This document shows, piece by piece, positions 13,413 through 15,314 of a stretch of 15,314 nucleotides of DNA. Numbering within the stretch: the first letter of the stretch is position 1; each line of letters starts with the position of its first letter. The DNA comes from CAYOBW01 sp964402115 (GTDB lineage: Bacteria > Verrucomicrobiota > Kiritimatiellia > UBA8416 > CAYOBW01): assembly GCA_964402115.1 (NCBI GenBank), contig CAYOBW010000169.1, positions 1 to 15,314 of the forward strand, written 5' to 3'. The notes under the pieces are model-generated. The model was not told the origin of the DNA and did not search any database. It was given only the letters and a program-made list of their open reading frames with translations. A program made the translations under genes and the position numbers.

Positions 13413-15314
13413 TCACTTAAACACAAAGATCGTTCCTTGGCTGGGCAGCTCCAGGCTCTCATACGCCGCCATGGCGTCCAGATCCCAACCGTCGTAAGAT
13501 CCGCCGAGGAAACGGGCGAGCGGCGGGTTGGCCAGAATGTCGAACGCGTCGCTGACCACCACGCCCGGCGTCGTGCTCACCGTGCTGCCGGTCGCCGTCA
13601 GCGTGTAGCCCGCGCCGACCCCATGAATGCTCAGGCCGCTGAACGTCGCCACGCCCGTGCCGGTATTCACCGCCACAGTCGCCGTGCCGCTCAGCACCCC
13701 GCCCGGCCCCGCGTTGTTCCAGATCGCCAGGGTCACGGTCTGCCCCACGCCCGTCACCGTGTTGTCGTTGGCATCCAGCAGCGTCACTGCCGGCTGTTGC
13801 GCCCACGCCTCGTAGGCCGGCCCGCCGCCGGGCTGCGTCGTGAACGCCAGCTTCGCCGCGGCCCCGGTCGAGAAGACGATGTTCCCGCTGGTCACCGGCG
13901 TCAGCCCCGTCATCCCCTCCGATGGCGTGGCCGTCAGCGTCAGGGTGTCGGACTTCGAGTAGACCGGCGTCGCGATCGTCACGGTGTGATTCCCCGCGCC
14001 AATCACCCCCGTCAGCGTCCCGCTGAGCGTCCCCCCGCCCGTGGCCTTGCTCAAGGTGATCGTCGTGTCGCTGGTCACGGCGGACGGGATGTCGCCCGCG
14101 TCCCGCGACTGCACCGTCACGCTGAAGGCCGTCCCCGCCGTCCCGCTGGACGGCACGACCGTGTACGCCAGCTTCGCCGGCGGGCCGGCCGCGGCGGTGA
14201 TGTCGAATCCCGCGCTGGTCGCGCTCGTCAGCGCGCCGTCCGTGGCGACCAGCGTGTAGCCGTTGCCCGCCACGTCGATGCTCAGGTCGGTGAAGGTCGC
14301 CACCCCCGCCACCGCGGCCTTCGAGACCGTCCCGCCCAGCGTGCCGCCGCCCGGGTTGGTTCCGATGGCCAACGTCACCGTCGAGGAATCCGTCGTCACC
14401 CGATTGCCGTCCGCGTCCTGCACCTCCACCACCGGCTGCACGAGCAGTTGCGACCCCGCCACGCCGTTGCCCGGCTGGGTCGTGAACGCCAGCTTCGCCG
14501 CCGGCGCCAGCGAAGCGACGCCGGCCATGGCGTCCAGATCCCAGCCGTCGTACGGCCCGCCGAGGAAACGGGCACGCGGAGGGTTGGCCGTTATGTTGAA
14601 CCCGCTGCTGGTCGCGCTCGTCAGCGTGCCGTCCGTGGCGACCAGCGTGTAGCCGTTGCCGGCGATGTCGATGCTCAGCGCGTTGGCGCTGAAGTCCGCC
14701 ACCCCGTTCACCGCGGCCTGCGTCAGCGTCGTCCCGCTGAGCACCCCGCCCGGCCCGGCGTTGTCCTGGATCGCCAACGTCACCGTCGAGGAATCCGTCG
14801 TCGCCCGGTTGCCGTTGGCATCCTGCACCTCCACCACCGGCGGTTGCGCCCACGCCTCGGAGGCCGGCCCGCCCCCGGGCTGCGTCGTGAACGCCAGCTT
14901 CGCCGCGGCCCCGGTCGAGAAGACGATGTTCCCGCTGGTCACCGGCGTCAGCCCCGTCATCCCCTCCGATGGCGTGGCCGTCAGCGTCAGGGTGTCGGAC
15001 TTCGAGTAGACCGGCGTCGCGATCGTCACGGTGTGATTCCCCGCGCCAATCACCCCCGTCAGCGTCCCGCTGAGCGTCCCCCCGCCCGTGGCCTTGCTCA
15101 AGGTGATCGTCGTGTCGCTGGTCACGGCGGACGGGATGTCGCCCGCGTCCCGCGACTGCACCGTCACGCTGAAGGCCGTCCCCGCCGTCCCGCTGGACGG
15201 CACGACCGTGTACACCAGCTTCGCCGGCGGGCCGACCGCGGCGGTGATGTTGAATCCCGCGCTGGTCGCGCTCGTCAGCGTGCCGTCCGTGGCGACCAGC
15301 GTGTAGCCGTTGCC
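13413..15314 (-). CDS. Secreted tandem Ig-like repeat protein, 5' end beyond the window
   Basis: The frame is open to the right edge, so the start and any signal peptide are missing; 633 residues are visible. They consist of alternating modules. Type A starts KLAFTTQPG and holds VEVQDA(D/N)GNR, TVTLAI and GYTLVATDG. Type B starts KL(A/V)YTVVPSSGTAG and holds GNHTVTIATPVYSKSDTLTL. The visible order is A (end only), B, A with DGWD motif, A, B, A with DGWD motif. Both are bacterial Ig-like/invasin-type folds, so a surface stalk or adhesin is likely; no catalytic domain is seen. A DGWD motif occurs internally and another closes the protein before a hydrophobic-then-basic end (TIFVFK). Its TGA overlaps a GTG that could begin the fibronectin-type gene. 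Long near-perfect internal repeats make misassembly or copy-number collapse possible here. Confidence 0.85.
   Translation of the reverse strand, partial: GNGYTLVATDGTLTSATSAGFNITAAVGPPAKLVYTVVPSSGTAGTAFSVTVQSRDAGDIPSAVTSDTTITLSKATGGGTLSGTLTGVIGAGNHTVTIATPVYSKSDTLTLTATPSEGMTGLTPVTSGNIVFSTGAAAKLAFTTQPGGGPASEAWAQPPVVEVQDANGNRATTDSSTVTLAIQDNAGPGGVLSGTTLTQAAVNGVADFSANALSIDIAGNGYTLVATDGTLTSATSSGFNITANPPRARFLGGPYDGWDLDAMAGVASLAPAAKLAFTTQPGNGVAGSQLLVQPVVEVQDADGNRVTTDSSTVTLAIGTNPGGGTLGGTVSKAAVAGVATFTDLSIDVAGNGYTLVATDGALTSATSAGFDITAAAGPPAKLAYTVVPSSGTAGTAFSVTVQSRDAGDIPSAVTSDTTITLSKATGGGTLSGTLTGVIGAGNHTVTIATPVYSKSDTLTLTATPSEGMTGLTPVTSGNIVFSTGAAAKLAFTTQPGGGPAYEAWAQQPAVTLLDANDNTVTGVGQTVTLAIWNNAGPGGVLSGTATVAVNTGTGVATFSGLSIHGVGAGYTLTATGSTVSTTPGVVVSDAFDILANPPLARFLGGSYDGWDLDAMAAYESLELPSQGTIFVFK
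13482..13514 (-). repeat. DGWD motif copy 4 (C-terminal)
   Basis: Encodes RFLGGSYDGWD followed by LDAMAAYESLELPSQ and a short hydrophobic end, TIFVFK, at the C-terminus of the tandem Ig-like protein. Confidence 0.85.
13795..14267 (-). repeat. Long direct repeat, left copy
   Basis: Matches 14842-15314 at a constant offset of 1047 bases (349 codons). I count only about six differences in 473 bases. It covers the type B Ig-like module and the edges of the flanking type A modules. The match reaches the window edge, so the repeat may be longer. Confidence 0.9.
14212..14495 (-). repeat. Dispersed 284-bp Ig-like module, copy in the tandem Ig-like gene
   Basis: Partner of 8363-8646 (about 24 differences, no indels). 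It encodes most of a type A module beginning KLAFTTQPGNG. Confidence 0.85.
14538..14570 (-). repeat. DGWD motif copy 5 (internal)
   Basis: Encodes RFLGGPYDGWD followed by LDAMAG, then runs on into another Ig-like module (KLAFTTQPG). The same ANPP linker precedes it as in copy 1, and the LDAMA continuation matches copy 4, as if a former C-terminus had been fused to more modules. Confidence 0.85.
14842..15314 (-). repeat. Long direct repeat, right copy (cut by the window edge)
   Basis: Second copy of 13795-14267, offset 1047 bases, still matching where the window ends. Confidence 0.9.

Noticed and set aside
13413..15314. CRISPR-like periodic array
   Set aside because: The repeats are hundreds of bases long, encode Ig-like modules in a continuous frame and have no short-spacer structure.

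Overview
The window is GC-rich, and every gene I can support lies on the minus strand. Autotransporter-type beta-strand repeats in secreted proteins, a very large multidomain secreted carbohydrate-active-type enzyme and many repetitive Ig-like surface proteins are typical of the PVC group (Verrucomicrobiota, Kiritimatiellota, Lentisphaerota, Planctomycetota). That assignment rests on style of gene content, not on a marker gene. A run of exactly 100 N at 7282-7381 marks this as a scaffolded draft, probably a metagenome bin.

Read in the direction of transcription (right to left), there are two blocks. The first block (15314 to 8233) encodes three secreted, repeat-rich proteins. They are a 5'-truncated protein of tandem Ig-like modules (15314-13413), a fibronectin-type protein that starts at its stop codon (13407-12160), and a 1238-residue protein with a sialidase-like BNR head and an autotransporter-type beta-strand stalk (11949-8233). 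They share Ig-like modules at the DNA level and an 11-residue motif of the form RFxGGxYDGWD. That motif occurs five times: at all three C-termini, once directly after a signal peptide, and once inside the tandem-repeat protein. Two of the C-termini are almost identical for about 28 residues, and the underlying DNA is 80/85 identical. I know no named domain with this pattern, so it is the best candidate here for an undescribed sorting, anchoring or assembly signal.

The second block (8050 to 102) looks like an operon: an MttB-family (trimethylamine/quaternary amine) methyltransferase broken by the assembly gap, a BCCT-family transporter, a PLP-dependent Cys/Met-metabolism lyase translationally coupled to it (4-base overlap), a large secreted protein with a laminin-G-like front and an alpha/alpha-toroid core, and a small ASRT-family (sensory rhodopsin transducer-like) protein. 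The simplest reading is uptake and demethylation of a methylated, charged small molecule, with sulfur or amino-acid metabolism attached. The transporter lacks part of the aromatic box that holds glycine betaine in BetP, so its substrate may differ.

The join between the blocks (8051-8232) holds what looks like the last codons of a lost gene. A 50-base relic of a second PLP-lyase gene sits between the toroid enzyme and the ASRT gene. Both suggest that the operon has been rearranged.
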